Assembly (NCBI GenBank): GCA_016293005.1
Contig: JAEDFA010000001.1
Location: forward strand, 1-64,000
Source of the DNA: Treponema sp.
Lineage (GTDB): Bacteria > Spirochaetota > Spirochaetia > Treponematales > Treponemataceae
Reading direction: 5' to 3'
DNA: 64,000 bases
The position numbers and the translations under genes were made by a program. Shown here one piece after another: positions 49,991-59,092 of this stretch (positions within the stretch are counted from its first letter, which is position 1; each line of letters starts with the position of its first letter). The notes beneath the pieces are model-generated. The model was given only the letters and a program-made list of their open reading frames with translations. It ran no database searches and had not been told where the DNA came from.

Positions 49991-51376
49991 ATGAAAGTAT
50001 GCACATTTAAAGGCGGAATTTTTCCCCCAGAAATGAAGGAACTTACAAATAAATGCCCAATAACAAAGGCTTTTCCTTCATCAAATACGGTAACTATTCC
50101 TGTAACAATGGGTGGTGCACCAAATACTCCTTTAGTAAAAGTTGGTGATGTTGTAAAAAAAGGTCAGAAAATTGCTGATGGCGAAAAATTGATGAACTGT
50201 CCTGTACATTCCTCTGTTTCTGGAAAAGTTAAGAAAATCTGTAAAAATCTTGTGACCGCAAATCAGGAAGCATTATGTATCGTAATAGAATCAGACGGTC
50301 TAGAAGAAACTGAATATTTACCTCCGTTAGATCCTTTTAATTGTGAAGTTCAGGATGCACTTTTAAGAATTCGTGAATGCGGAATTGTCGGAATGGGAGG
50401 AGCATCTTTCCCTTGTCATGTAAAATTAAATCCTCCGCAAGATAAAGAAATTGATTATGTTCTTGTAAATGCTGCAGAATGTGAGCCTTATCTTACATGC
50501 GATGAACGGACAATGCTTGAAAATCCTGAAAAAGTTGTTGACGGACTTGCAATTATTCTTCGTCTTGTTGGCGCAAAGGGTATTATTGCTTTAGAAAACA
50601 ATAAGGCATATATAAAACCTCTTCTCGAAGTCGAAATTTCTAAAAAAGGCTATGTTGATGATATGTCAGTCTGTCTTGTAAAAACAAAATATCCTCAAGG
50701 TTCAGAAAAATTTATCGTCGCTTCGTGTTTAAAAACTGAAATCCCAACAAAAAAACTTCCGGCAGATGCTGGAGCAATCATTTCTAATGTCGGAACTGTC
50801 TGTGCAATAAGCGATGCTTTCAGGCTTGGAAAACCTTTAATAGAAAGAAGTCTTACAATTTCTGGGCTTGCCGTTGAAAATCCGTGTAATATTTCAGTTC
50901 CGGTCGGAACATTGATTTCTGATTTAATTCCGTCGGTTTTTTCTATAAAAGAATCGGAATGCGCAAAAATTATTGCAGGTGGTCCTATGATGGGCTTTGC
51001 AATGTGTGCAACTAATTTTCCTGTGACTAAAGGTACAAGCGGAGTTACATTCTTAACATCGTCAGAAACATTTCTTGTAGATGAAGATCAGTGCATCAAC
51101 TGTGGAAAATGCGTTTCAACATGCGCGATGAAGTTGAGTCCTGTTCTTATAAAAAATGAAATCGAAAAAGGCAATTATGAAAAAGCGCAGCGGTTCGGTT
51201 TAATGGATTGTATTGAATGTGGCTGTTGTGCTTTTGTCTGTCCTGCAAATATCAGGCTTGTTCAGCGTTTCAGGCTCGGAAAAAATGTCGTTCGTGAAAA
51301 AATGGCAGAAGAAAGGCTTCGGTCTGAATTGAAGGCAAAGCGTGAAGCAGAAAAAAAATCAGAAGGGGCTTCATAA
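49991..51376 (+). CDS. rnfC: Rnf complex subunit RnfC
   Basis: 461 residues. RnfC is the peripheral subunit that exchanges electrons with NAD. It has the Gly-rich nucleotide site region (GIVGMGGASFPCHVKL), a flavodoxin-like SLBB-type middle and two [4Fe-4S] sites (CINCGKCVSTC and CIECGCCAFVC) near residues 375 and 412. The Rnf complex couples ferredoxin:NAD oxidoreduction to H+ or Na+ transport. First gene of rnfCDGEAB; it overlaps rnfD by one base. Confidence 0.95.
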   Translation: MKVCTFKGGIFPPEMKELTNKCPITKAFPSSNTVTIPVTMGGAPNTPLVKVGDVVKKGQKIADGEKLMNCPVHSSVSGKVKKICKNLVTANQEALCIVIESDGLEETEYLPPLDPFNCEVQDALLRIRECGIVGMGGASFPCHVKLNPPQDKEIDYVLVNAAECEPYLTCDERTMLENPEKVVDGLAIILRLVGAKGIIALENNKAYIKPLLEVEISKKGYVDDMSVCLVKTKYPQGSEKFIVASCLKTEIPTKKLPADAGAIISNVGTVCAISDAFRLGKPLIERSLTISGLAVENPCNISVPVGTLISDLIPSVFSIKESECAKIIAGGPMMGFAMCATNFPVTKGTSGVTFLTSSETFLVDEDQCINCGKCVSTCAMKLSPVLIKNEIEKGNYEKAQRFGLMDCIECGCCAFVCPANIRLVQRFRLGKNVVREKMAEERLRSELKAKREAEKKSEGAS

Positions 51377-52482
51377 TGAACGGAAACAGGTTTTATCTTT
51401 CTTCCAGTCCTCATTTTACATTGGGAAATTCAACGCAGAAAATAATGCTTACGGTTATTGTTGCGCTTCTTCCTGAATGTATCTGGGGCATTGTAATGTT
51501 TGGTTTAAAAGCATTGATTTCAATTTTAGTCAGTGTTTTAAGTTGCGTTGTCTTTGAACTTTTGTTTCAGCTTTGCACAAAACAAAAAATCGTAATTTCA
51601 AATTTATCGGCTGTCGTAACTGGAATTATGCTTTCACTTGTCTGTTCGCCTTTAGTTCCATGGTGGCTTTTGGTTTTAGGAAGTGCAGTGAGCATTATTG
51701 TTGCAAAAGGTCTTTTTGGCGGAATAGGCTCAAATGTGTTTAATCCGGCTTTAACAGGTCGTGCATTCCTTTTTATTAGTTTTCCGGCTTTGATGGGTTC
51801 AAAATGGCTTACGCCGTCTTTCATTCCTGATTTTACTTCTTCTGGAAAATTTATAAACAAAACTGTAGAGATTGCAAATGGGGCAGTTGATGCTTTTACT
51901 TCGGCAACTCCTTTAAGTTTAATTTCAAAACCTGATTTTAATTTTGACCTTCAGACTTTTTTTGAATATTTTTTAGGTTTTAAAAGCGGCTGTACAGGTG
52001 AAATTTCAATTTTATTGATTCTCATTTCTTTTGTTTTTCTTCTTGTAACAAAGACGATTGACTGGCGGGCTCCTTTTACATTTGTTTCTACGGTTGCAGT
52101 CTGTTCGTTTGTAAGCGGTTTTATTTCTTCTAAAAATTATATCGGTGCCGTAAATGAAATGCTTTTAAATCTTTTGACAGGCGGACTTTTCTTTGGCGCG
52201 TGTTTCATGGTTACCGATTATGCGACATCTCCTGTTACAAAACCGGGAAGGCTTTTATTCGGGTTTGGCTGCGGTCTTATTACATTTTTAATTAGACATT
52301 TTGGCGGTTATCCGGAAGGCGTTATGTTCAGTATTCTTATAATGAATCCAATCGTTCCTTTCCTGAATAACTTTACGGTCAGAATGTACGGATACGGAAA
52401 AAAGGCAAAAAAGCGTTCTTATGAAAAGAAAATTACACAGAATTTTGACCTTTCAACTGCAAAAAAACGGGAGGGAATCTAA
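51376..52482 (+). CDS. rnfD: Rnf complex subunit RnfD
   Basis: 368 residues with nine or ten membrane segments. RnfD is a membrane flavoprotein; FMN is attached by a phosphoester to Thr in the SATPLS motif (about residue 177, AFTSATPLSLIS). Other family blocks: GGIGSNVFNPALTGRAFL and YATSPVTKPGRLLFGFG. It starts on the last base of the rnfC stop codon. Confidence 0.94.
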   Translation: MNGNRFYLSSSPHFTLGNSTQKIMLTVIVALLPECIWGIVMFGLKALISILVSVLSCVVFELLFQLCTKQKIVISNLSAVVTGIMLSLVCSPLVPWWLLVLGSAVSIIVAKGLFGGIGSNVFNPALTGRAFLFISFPALMGSKWLTPSFIPDFTSSGKFINKTVEIANGAVDAFTSATPLSLISKPDFNFDLQTFFEYFLGFKSGCTGEISILLILISFVFLLVTKTIDWRAPFTFVSTVAVCSFVSGFISSKNYIGAVNEMLLNLLTGGLFFGACFMVTDYATSPVTKPGRLLFGFGCGLITFLIRHFGGYPEGVMFSILIMNPIVPFLNNFTVRMYGYGKKAKKRSYEKKITQNFDLSTAKKREGI

Positions 52483-52485
52483 TTT

Positions 52486-53097
52486 ATGGAAAAAACTAAA
52501 GATTCTTTTTTGGACATGGTAAAGCTCGGTTTGATTCTTGTCTGTTATGCAGTTGCTTCATGTACAGTTTTAGCAGTTGTAAATAATTTTACATCTTCAA
52601 AAATCAAGGAAAACCAAATAAAAAAAGCAGAAAAAGCGATGTCTTCTGTTATGCCTGAAGCAGACAGTTTTGATTTTATAAGTGATTTTGATAAAGGCGA
52701 AAGTCAAAAGTTTTCTTTAAGCGATTTTTATGTTGCAAAGAAAGATGGAAATATAATCGGCGCTGTTGTTCAGGTTCAAGGTCCTACTTATGATAAAGGA
52801 AAAATAATAGTAGGCGTTTATTCAGACGGAATTATTTCTGGAATGGAATTTCTTGAACTTTCTGATTCTCCGGGTTTTGGCTTAAAGGCAAATGATCCTG
52901 GTTTTATTCTTCCATCTGGAAAAACTTTCTACGGTCAGTTTGCAGGAAAAAATGCTTCAGAGGGATTTTCTGGTGGACGCAATTTTGATTCGATTTCCGG
53001 GGCAACGATTACAAGTCATGCTGCAGGAGAACTTGTAAATTACGGAGCAGAATGTATTTTAAAATATTTTTCCATTGGAGATGCAGTAAATGAATAA
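52486..53097 (+). CDS. rnfG: Rnf complex subunit RnfG
   Basis: 203 residues. One N-terminal membrane segment (about 15-33) anchors an FMN-binding domain on the outer face of the inner membrane. The flavinylation motif SGATIT is at residues about 168-173, with the modified Thr in it. SPGFGLKANDPGF precedes it. Flavin attachment in RnfD and RnfG needs an ApbE flavin transferase, not seen in this window. It starts 3 bp after rnfD. Confidence 0.93.
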   Translation: MEKTKDSFLDMVKLGLILVCYAVASCTVLAVVNNFTSSKIKENQIKKAEKAMSSVMPEADSFDFISDFDKGESQKFSLSDFYVAKKDGNIIGAVVQVQGPTYDKGKIIVGVYSDGIISGMEFLELSDSPGFGLKANDPGFILPSGKTFYGQFAGKNASEGFSGGRNFDSISGATITSHAAGELVNYGAECILKYFSIGDAVNE

Positions 53098-53743
53098 ACA
53101 GTTGAAAATTTTCACTAATGGTTTTATAAAAGAAAATCCGCTTTTAGTTCTGAATATCGGGCTTTGTTCTTCTTTAGGAGTTACGACAAGTATTTTTAAC
53201 GGACTTGGAATGGGGCTTGGAATGACTTTTGTTCTTTTGATGAGCGAAATTGTAATCAGTATTTTCAGGCGTTTAATTCCTTCTGCAATCAGACTTCCTG
53301 TTTTTATTATTGTAATTGCGGCGTTTACTACAATTGTTCAGCTTGTGCTTCAGGCTTATGTTGAATCTCTTTATTCTGCGCTTGGTGTTTTTCTTCCGTT
53401 GATTGTTGTAAACTGCATTATCATGGGGCGTGTTGAAGCGTTTGCCTCAAAAAACAATATCGGAAATTCGGTTTTGGATGCGCTTGGAATGGGAATCGGT
53501 TATACGCTTGTACTTGTTTTTATTTCTATGATTCGTGAACTTTTAGGCGGCGGAACTTTGATGGCTGGAACTGCGTTAAAGATTACTGTAATTCCAGAAG
53601 AATATCGAATCGGAATTTTTAACAGTGCGCCGGGCGGATTTTTGGTGTTTGGTTTTCTTGCGGCAATCGTTCAGTTTGGAAAGCACCTTAAAATTGTTTC
53701 AAACAAAAATAAAGCAAAAAAAGAATCTGTGGAGGCTGAATAA
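53090..53743 (+). CDS. rnfE: Rnf complex subunit RnfE
   Basis: 217 residues, six membrane segments. RnfE and RnfA are inverted-topology homologues that form the central channel with an iron-sulfur site. NPLLVLNIGLCSSLGVTTS and VNCIIMGRVEAFASKN show the conserved cysteines. It overlaps rnfG by 8 bp and rnfA by one base. Confidence 0.94.
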   Translation: MNKQLKIFTNGFIKENPLLVLNIGLCSSLGVTTSIFNGLGMGLGMTFVLLMSEIVISIFRRLIPSAIRLPVFIIVIAAFTTIVQLVLQAYVESLYSALGVFLPLIVVNCIIMGRVEAFASKNNIGNSVLDALGMGIGYTLVLVFISMIRELLGGGTLMAGTALKITVIPEEYRIGIFNSAPGGFLVFGFLAAIVQFGKHLKIVSNKNKAKKESVEAE

Positions 53744-54321
53744 TGATTGAAACTTTACAATTATTTTTAAAGGCTGCTATTGTCGATAATGTTGTTTTTA
53801 TTCAGTATCTTGCAATTTGCCCATTTATCGGAATGACAAACGACACTGAAAAGGCAACCGGAATGTCTCTTGCAACTACTTTTGTTATTATTCTTGCGAC
53901 TGCAGTAACATGGCCGCTGTATAAATTTGTAATGGTTCCGCTTGGGCTTGAATTTCTTCAGACGCTTTTTTTCATTCTTGTAATCGCATCCCTTGTTCAG
54001 CTTGTTGAATTCTTCTTAAAAAAGAAATCTCCAGGTCTTTACAATTCGATGGGTGTTTATCTTGCTCTCATTACGACTAACTGTGCCGTGTTAGGCGTTA
54101 CAATTAACTGTATTTCAAAGAATTTTAATTATGGTCAGAGTCTCGTTTATGCTTTTGGAACTGCGATGGGCTTTTTAATGAGTATGGTCATTATGTCTGC
54201 CGTCCGAAACAGGCTGAAAACTGCAAAAATCCCGGAGTCATTTAAAGGAACTCCGATTTTATATGTGTCTGCAGGTCTTTTAAGTCTTGCTTTCTTAGGT
54301 TTTAAAGGGCTCATCGGCTAA
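53743..54321 (+). CDS. rnfA: Rnf complex subunit RnfA
   Basis: 192 residues, six membrane segments. AAIVDNVVFIQYLAICPFIG near the N-terminus and LALITTNCAVLGVTINC carry the conserved cysteines that pair with those of RnfE to bind iron-sulfur in the membrane. It overlaps the rnfE stop codon by one base and precedes rnfB by 29 bp. Confidence 0.94.
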   Translation: MIETLQLFLKAAIVDNVVFIQYLAICPFIGMTNDTEKATGMSLATTFVIILATAVTWPLYKFVMVPLGLEFLQTLFFILVIASLVQLVEFFLKKKSPGLYNSMGVYLALITTNCAVLGVTINCISKNFNYGQSLVYAFGTAMGFLMSMVIMSAVRNRLKTAKIPESFKGTPILYVSAGLLSLAFLGFKGLIG

Positions 54322-54350
54322 TTTTTTTCTTTTCTAAAAGGTGGTAAAAG

Positions 54351-55163
54351 ATGAATTTAATTTTATATACAGTTATTTGTGCCGTTTCCATTGCGTTCGT
54401 GCTCGGAATTTTATTGGGACTTTTTAAGAAAATATTTCATGTAGATACAGACCCAAAAATTCAGAAGGTGCGTGAGGCGTTAAGTGGTGCAAATTGCGGA
54501 GGATGCGGGCTTGCAGGATGTGACAGTTTTGCAGGAGCGGTCGTAAAAGGAGAGGCTCCGACTGACGGTTGTGTTGCAGGAGGTGCTTCATGTGCTTCAA
54601 AAATTGCAGAAATTCTTGGGGTCAATGGTGTTGAAGTAAAACCAAAAGTTGCTTTTGTTGCCTGTAACGGAACTTTTGAAAACGCTCTTTCTAAAGGAAT
54701 TTATAACGGCGTAAAATCGTGTAAAGCAGCAAATCTATCTATTAACGGAACAAAAAAATGTTCGTTTGGCTGTGTAGGTTATGGAGACTGTGTAAATGCT
54801 TGTCCTTTTGATGCAATATCCATGAATGCAAACGGTCTTCCAAAAGTTGATTATTCAAAATGCGTAGGCTGCGGAAAATGCGCTTCTGTTTGTCCAAAAA
54901 AGATAATTAAAATTATCGATAAAGATACAAAAGGTTCAATCGCTCTTTGTTCATGCTTAAGCGATAATAAACCTCAGATTAAAAAAGACTGCGTAACCGG
55001 GTGTTTTAAATGTGGGCTTTGCGCAAAAAAATGTCCTCAAGAGTGCATTGACATGACGCTTGGGCTTCCTAGAATTGATTATTCAAAATGCAATTCCTGT
55101 GGTGAATGTATAAATGCCTGTCCTGATAAGGTTTTGCATTTGTTTCAGGATATTGTAAAATAA
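54351..55163 (+). CDS. rnfB: Rnf complex subunit RnfB
   Basis: 270 residues. A membrane anchor (about 5-25) is followed by the Fe-S domain GGCGLAGCDSFA, and then ferredoxin-type clusters (CVNACPFDAI, CVGCGKCASVCPKKII, CFKCGLCAKKCPQECI, CNSCGECINACPDKVL). It is thought to take electrons from reduced ferredoxin. The number of clusters suggests at least four [4Fe-4S] sites. GGTGG is the ribosome site. Last gene of the operon. Confidence 0.95.
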   Translation: MNLILYTVICAVSIAFVLGILLGLFKKIFHVDTDPKIQKVREALSGANCGGCGLAGCDSFAGAVVKGEAPTDGCVAGGASCASKIAEILGVNGVEVKPKVAFVACNGTFENALSKGIYNGVKSCKAANLSINGTKKCSFGCVGYGDCVNACPFDAISMNANGLPKVDYSKCVGCGKCASVCPKKIIKIIDKDTKGSIALCSCLSDNKPQIKKDCVTGCFKCGLCAKKCPQECIDMTLGLPRIDYSKCNSCGECINACPDKVLHLFQDIVK

Positions 55164-55170
55164 AAAAAAT

Positions 55171-55341
55171 TTAATCATCAGGCTTGAGTTCGTCCTCTTC
55201 TTTTTTTTCAAGAAGCATTTGGGCATCTTCTCTTCCCTGATGATTGTTCCATTTTGTATATTGAAAATCCTTATTTACTTTTTTTTCAGAACGGTGAGAA
55301 TATTGGTTTCTCATCATTCTGTAATATTCTTCGTCTTCCAT
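55171..55341 (-). CDS. small charged protein coupled to thrS
   Basis: 56 residues, below usual gene-finding length. The sequence is highly charged and polar, starts MEDEEYYRMMRNQYSHRSEK and ends EDELKPDD. The ATG lies 2 bp after the thrS stop codon, with GGA in the end of thrS as a possible ribosome site, so it would be translated by coupling. The stop codon falls 7 bp from the convergent rnfB stop. Function unknown. No membrane segment. Confidence 0.6.
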   Translation of the reverse strand: MEDEEYYRMMRNQYSHRSEKKVNKDFQYTKWNNHQGREDAQMLLEKKEEDELKPDD

Positions 55342-55343
55342 TT

Positions 55344-57095
55344 TTAGATTCCGACTACATGGTTTTCAATTTTGTCTTTTGCATATTGAATGAATTCTTC
55401 GAGTTTGAATGTTTTTTGTTCAAGTCCGCTTGACTGCCTGAATCTTACAGAAACTGTCTGTTCGTTTTGTTCGTTTTCACCGACTACAAGGATGTACGGA
55501 GTTTTGTGTTCTTTTGTGATGAATTTGATTTTTGCTCTCATATTGTCGTCTGAAATGTAGGCGTTTGACCTGATGTCATTTTGAAGAAGAATATCATTTA
55601 CTTTTTTTGCGTATTCATCAAAATTGTTTGAAACAGGAACTACGGCAGCCTGCTCAAAAGAAAGCCATGTTGGGAAGGCGCCTGCAAAATTTTCGATAAG
55701 AATTCCGAGAAATCTTTCTAGTGAACCTAAAATTGCGCGGTGAAGCATTACAGGATGATGTTTTTGATTGTCCTGACCGATGTATGTTGCATCAAGGCGT
55801 TCTTTAGAAGGAAGCTGAAAATCTGCCTGAATTGTTCCGCACTGCCATTCTCGTCCAAGACAGTCGTAAAGTTTGAATTCTAGTTTTGGTCCGTAGAATG
55901 CTCCTTCTCCTGGCTGAAGTTCGTATTCAAGACCTGCTTCATGACAGGCATCTGAAAGCGCTTTTTCTGCTCTTTGCCATGTTTCTATGTCTCCTACATG
56001 GTCTTCTGGCATTGTTGAAAATTTTACTACGAGGTCGTCAAATCCGAAGTCGTGGTAAACTTTTTTAAGGAGTTTGCAGAATTTTGAAACTTCTTCTGCA
56101 ACCTGTTCTTCTGTACAGATGATATGCGCATCGTCTTGAACGAATCCTCTTACGCGCATGATTCCATGAAGAGTTCCACTTGGCTCGTTTCTTACATCGT
56201 GCCCGAATTCTGCAAGGCGAAGCGGAAGATCCTTGTATGAACGCAGCCTGCTTTTAAAAATTTCAAGTGCACCCGGGCAGTTCATTGGTTTTATTGCAAA
56301 GAGTCTTTTTTCTGATTCTGTGATGAACATATTTTTCTGGTAATGCTCCCAGTGCCCTGATTTTTCCCATAAAGAGCGCGGCATAATTGCAGGTGTATTT
56401 ACTTCAAGATACCCGTCGCGTTTTACCTGTTTTCGCATATAATCCTGAATTGTTGTGTAAATTGCCCAGCCGTTTGGATGCCAGAAAATCTGACCTGGAT
56501 CTTCAGGGTCTAGGTGGAATAAATCCATTTCTACACCGATTTTTCTGTGGTCTCGTTTTTCTGCTTCTTGAAGCATTGTAAGGTAATCTTTTAATTCGTT
56601 TGGTTTTTCAAAACAGAATGCGTAAACTCGTGTGAGCATTGGTCGGTTAGAGTCTCCTCTCCAGTATGCTCCTGCGATTTTTGAAAGTTTAAATGCCTGT
56701 CCGTTTATTTCTTTTGTAGATGAAACATGAGGTCCGCGGCATAAATCAAGGTAATCGTCCTGCTGGTAAGTTGAAATTGTTTCGTTTTCTGGAAGGTCAT
56801 TTATAAGTTCGATTTTATATGGCTGATCCTGAAAGAGTTTTAAGGCTTCTTCTTTTGAAACTTCTTTTCTTATGAATTCGTGGTTTCCTGAAAGAATTTT
56901 GCGCATTTCTTTTTCTACTTTCGGAAAATCATTTTCTGTGAATTTGGTGTCTTGTGGAAAATCAAAATCGTAGTAAAAACCGTTATCAATGCTGGGACCG
57001 ATTGCAATTTTTGTTCCCGGATATAAATGAAGAATTGCTTCTGCCATAACATGTGCGCACGAGTGTCGGATTGTCTGTAGTTTTTCGTTTTCCAT
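55344..57095 (-). CDS. thrS: threonyl-tRNA synthetase lacking the TGS domain
   Basis: 583 residues. It starts directly in the editing domain ([20 protein letters not shown] with the HxxxH zinc/editing site), so the N-terminal TGS domain of about 60 residues is absent. The class II catalytic motifs follow ([38 protein letters not shown]) with the zinc ligands in PMNCPG and others, and the anticodon-binding domain ends the protein. The ribosome site is GGAG 8 nt before the ATG. TGS-less ThrS is known in other spirochaetes. Confidence 0.95.
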   Translation of the reverse strand: MENEKLQTIRHSCAHVMAEAILHLYPGTKIAIGPSIDNGFYYDFDFPQDTKFTENDFPKVEKEMRKILSGNHEFIRKEVSKEEALKLFQDQPYKIELINDLPENETISTYQQDDYLDLCRGPHVSSTKEINGQAFKLSKIAGAYWRGDSNRPMLTRVYAFCFEKPNELKDYLTMLQEAEKRDHRKIGVEMDLFHLDPEDPGQIFWHPNGWAIYTTIQDYMRKQVKRDGYLEVNTPAIMPRSLWEKSGHWEHYQKNMFITESEKRLFAIKPMNCPGALEIFKSRLRSYKDLPLRLAEFGHDVRNEPSGTLHGIMRVRGFVQDDAHIICTEEQVAEEVSKFCKLLKKVYHDFGFDDLVVKFSTMPEDHVGDIETWQRAEKALSDACHEAGLEYELQPGEGAFYGPKLEFKLYDCLGREWQCGTIQADFQLPSKERLDATYIGQDNQKHHPVMLHRAILGSLERFLGILIENFAGAFPTWLSFEQAAVVPVSNNFDEYAKKVNDILLQNDIRSNAYISDDNMRAKIKFITKEHKTPYILVVGENEQNEQTVSVRFRQSSGLEQKTFKLEEFIQYAKDKIENHVVGI

Positions 57096-57395
57096 TTTAG
57101 TATCTCCAAATTGACAAATTTTTTATAACATACAGGGAAATATTTTTTAAGTAGATTTTATCTCTGTGTTCTTTCGATTATAGTATTCGAAAAAAGAATA
57201 TTCAAGGGCACGAAAAAAGCGCGTTTCCAGGAAATAATTTAAAAAAAACAGATAAATCTCTTCAAATTTAAGATATAAATGCTAAAATAAATGTGAAAAA
57301 CTTTTATTTTCGTATGGATTGTTCTGTCTGTGGAACTTTTTTATGTCGGTTTTAAAATTGTAAAAAATTGTGATTAATTTTTTTTGGATTTTGTT
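57096..57395. other. 300-bp divergent spacer between thrS and ispH
   Basis: No gene is visible. It holds the thrS promoter (57177-57205), an inverted repeat TATTC-N7-GAATA in its spacer (57184-57200), and A/T-rich sequence before ispH with a weak promoter-like TTCAAA...TAAAAT (about 57259-57286). A 13-codon ATG frame at 57315 with three Cys codons is not supported. Confidence 0.5.
57177..57205 (-). promoter_or_regulatory. promoter of thrS
   Basis: On the minus strand TTGAAT (57200-57205), 17 bp, TATAAT (57177-57182). The leader to the thrS ATG is about 75 nt and I see no T-box-like structure in it. Confidence 0.68.
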
Positions 57396-58247
57396 ATGAA
57401 AGTGATTCTTGCAGATATTTTAGGTTATTGTATGGGTGTTCGTTGTGCAATGGAAAAGGCTGAAAATGCACTTGAAAAATTTGAGGGAAAAAATGTTTAT
57501 TCGCTCGGACCTTTGATTCACAATGAAAATGCTTTAAATTCCTTGAAGCAAAAGGGGTTAAAAATTCTTTCTGAAAACGATTTTAAGAATGCAGAAGATT
57601 CTTCTGTCGTGATTATAAGGGCACATGGAGTTTCTCCTGAAGTTTTAAAAGTTCTTGAAGAAAAAAAATGTACGATTATAAATGCAACTTGTCCAAGAGT
57701 CGTTGCAAGTCAGAAAAATGCAGAAAAATTTTCTAAAAAAGGATTTAAAATAATTCTTGCGGGCGATAAAAATCACGGTGAAGTAACAGGAATTCAAGGT
57801 TATGCCGGAAGTAAATTTAATCTTGTTGAAAATGTTTCAGACGCATTAAATTTTTCTTTTTCAGAAGAAGGAGAGGCTTCTGTTCTTTTAAGCCAGACGA
57901 CTTTTTCTCCCGGCGAGTTTGAAAAAATTTCGCAGATTCTTTTTGAAAAAAATAAAAAATTAAAAATTCTCAATACTATTTGCCCGGCTACAAAAGAAAG
58001 ACAGGATTCGCTTTTTAAACTTTGTGAAAAAGTCGATGGAATTCTTGTTGTCGGCGGAAAAAAATCTGCAAATACAAAACGCCTTCTTGAAAGCGCAAAA
58101 AAAATCTGTAAAAAAGCAGATTTAATAGAAGATTCTTCCGAAATAAAACCTGAATTTTTTAATTTAAAAACAGTCGGTATTACGGCAGGAGCATCAACCC
58201 CAGATTCTGTGATTCAGGAAGTAAAAAATGCACTTGAAAAATCTTAG
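57396..58247 (+). CDS. ispH: 4-hydroxy-3-methylbut-2-enyl diphosphate reductase
   Basis: 283 residues from the ATG at 57396. IspH makes IPP and DMAPP in the last step of the MEP pathway and carries a [4Fe-4S] cluster. The three cluster cysteines are in LGYCMGVRCAME, NATCPRV and NTICPATKERQ; HGVSPEV, GDKNHGEVTG and TAGASTPDSVIQE are further motifs. It has no strong ribosome site. Alone between thrS and the TPR lipoprotein gene. Confidence 0.95.
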   Translation: MKVILADILGYCMGVRCAMEKAENALEKFEGKNVYSLGPLIHNENALNSLKQKGLKILSENDFKNAEDSSVVIIRAHGVSPEVLKVLEEKKCTIINATCPRVVASQKNAEKFSKKGFKIILAGDKNHGEVTGIQGYAGSKFNLVENVSDALNFSFSEEGEASVLLSQTTFSPGEFEKISQILFEKNKKLKILNTICPATKERQDSLFKLCEKVDGILVVGGKKSANTKRLLESAKKICKKADLIEDSSEIKPEFFNLKTVGITAGASTPDSVIQEVKNALEKS

Positions 58248-58348
58248 CGTTCTTAAATAATTGTCAATTGTAAGTGATTTTTTTCTTTTATTTTATAAAA
58301 TCCGTGATATATTATAAATAGTGTTGTGCAGGAGATTTTGGAGGATTT

Positions 58349-59092
58349 ATGAAAAATAAATTATTCTGCGGATTGTGCGTTTTATTTCTGCTTTTTTTAT
58401 CAGGCTGTAAACAGAACAGGCAGGTTATGCGGCTTCAGAAACTTGAAGAAGGCGTTTCTTCTCCTACTACAATTGAAGAATTAAAAGACGCAATTTCAAA
58501 ATACGAAAGTCGCGTTCAGGATATTCAGCTTGCGCAGACTCAAATTGGTATATGGTATAAAATTCTTGGAACTCGTTATGTTGATAATAAAATGTACGGT
58601 GAGGCACTTGATTGTTTTAAAAAAGCTCTTGAATTTTATCCTGATAACCAGAATATTCATTATTATGTAGGTCTTTGTGCAGGGTATATGGCAAAAGCCT
58701 CTTATGATTTTGAAGGAACAGGATTAAATAGCCGCAAGGAAAATTATTTAAGGCTTTCTGAACAGGCATATTTGACTGCAATTCAGATTGAAAACAGATA
58801 TGGCAGGGCTTTGTACGCTCTTGGTGTTCTTTACACATTTGGCTCTCAACCTGGTGAAATCGGTTTAAATGAACCTCAAAAAGCGCTTCCTTATCTTGAA
58901 AAATATCTTACAATAGAAACAAAAGATGTTCAGGGAATGTTTGTTCTTGCAAGGGCTTATTATTCAGTTTATGAATTTCAGAAAGCCTGTGATATGTACG
59001 ATAAAATAATTTCAACGACAAAATCTTCGGAACTTAAATCGCAGGCACAAGCTTTAAAACAGATTGTTTTGGGTGCAATGGATGAGTTTTAG
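58349..59092 (+). CDS. TPR lipoprotein
   Basis: 247 residues. The lipoprotein signal MKNKLFCGLCVLFLLFLSGC has its lipobox Cys at 20. A helical stretch (about 25-70) is followed by TPR units, for example MYGEALDCFKKALEFYPDNQ (about 92-111) and EPQKALPYLEKYLTIETKD. Such proteins in spirochaetes are often outer-membrane assembly or scaffold components, but no specific role can be read here. GGAGG ribosome site. It overlaps dprA by 11 bp. Confidence 0.83.
   Translation: MKNKLFCGLCVLFLLFLSGCKQNRQVMRLQKLEEGVSSPTTIEELKDAISKYESRVQDIQLAQTQIGIWYKILGTRYVDNKMYGEALDCFKKALEFYPDNQNIHYYVGLCAGYMAKASYDFEGTGLNSRKENYLRLSEQAYLTAIQIENRYGRALYALGVLYTFGSQPGEIGLNEPQKALPYLEKYLTIETKDVQGMFVLARAYYSVYEFQKACDMYDKIISTTKSSELKSQAQALKQIVLGAMDEF

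Noticed and set aside
57096..57176. T-box in the thrS leader
   Set aside because: The predicted leader is only about 75 nt, with no terminator hairpin or T-box core sequence.
57315..57356. 13-codon frame with three cysteines upstream of ispH
   Set aside because: Too short, no ribosome site, and likely chance in an A/T-rich spacer.
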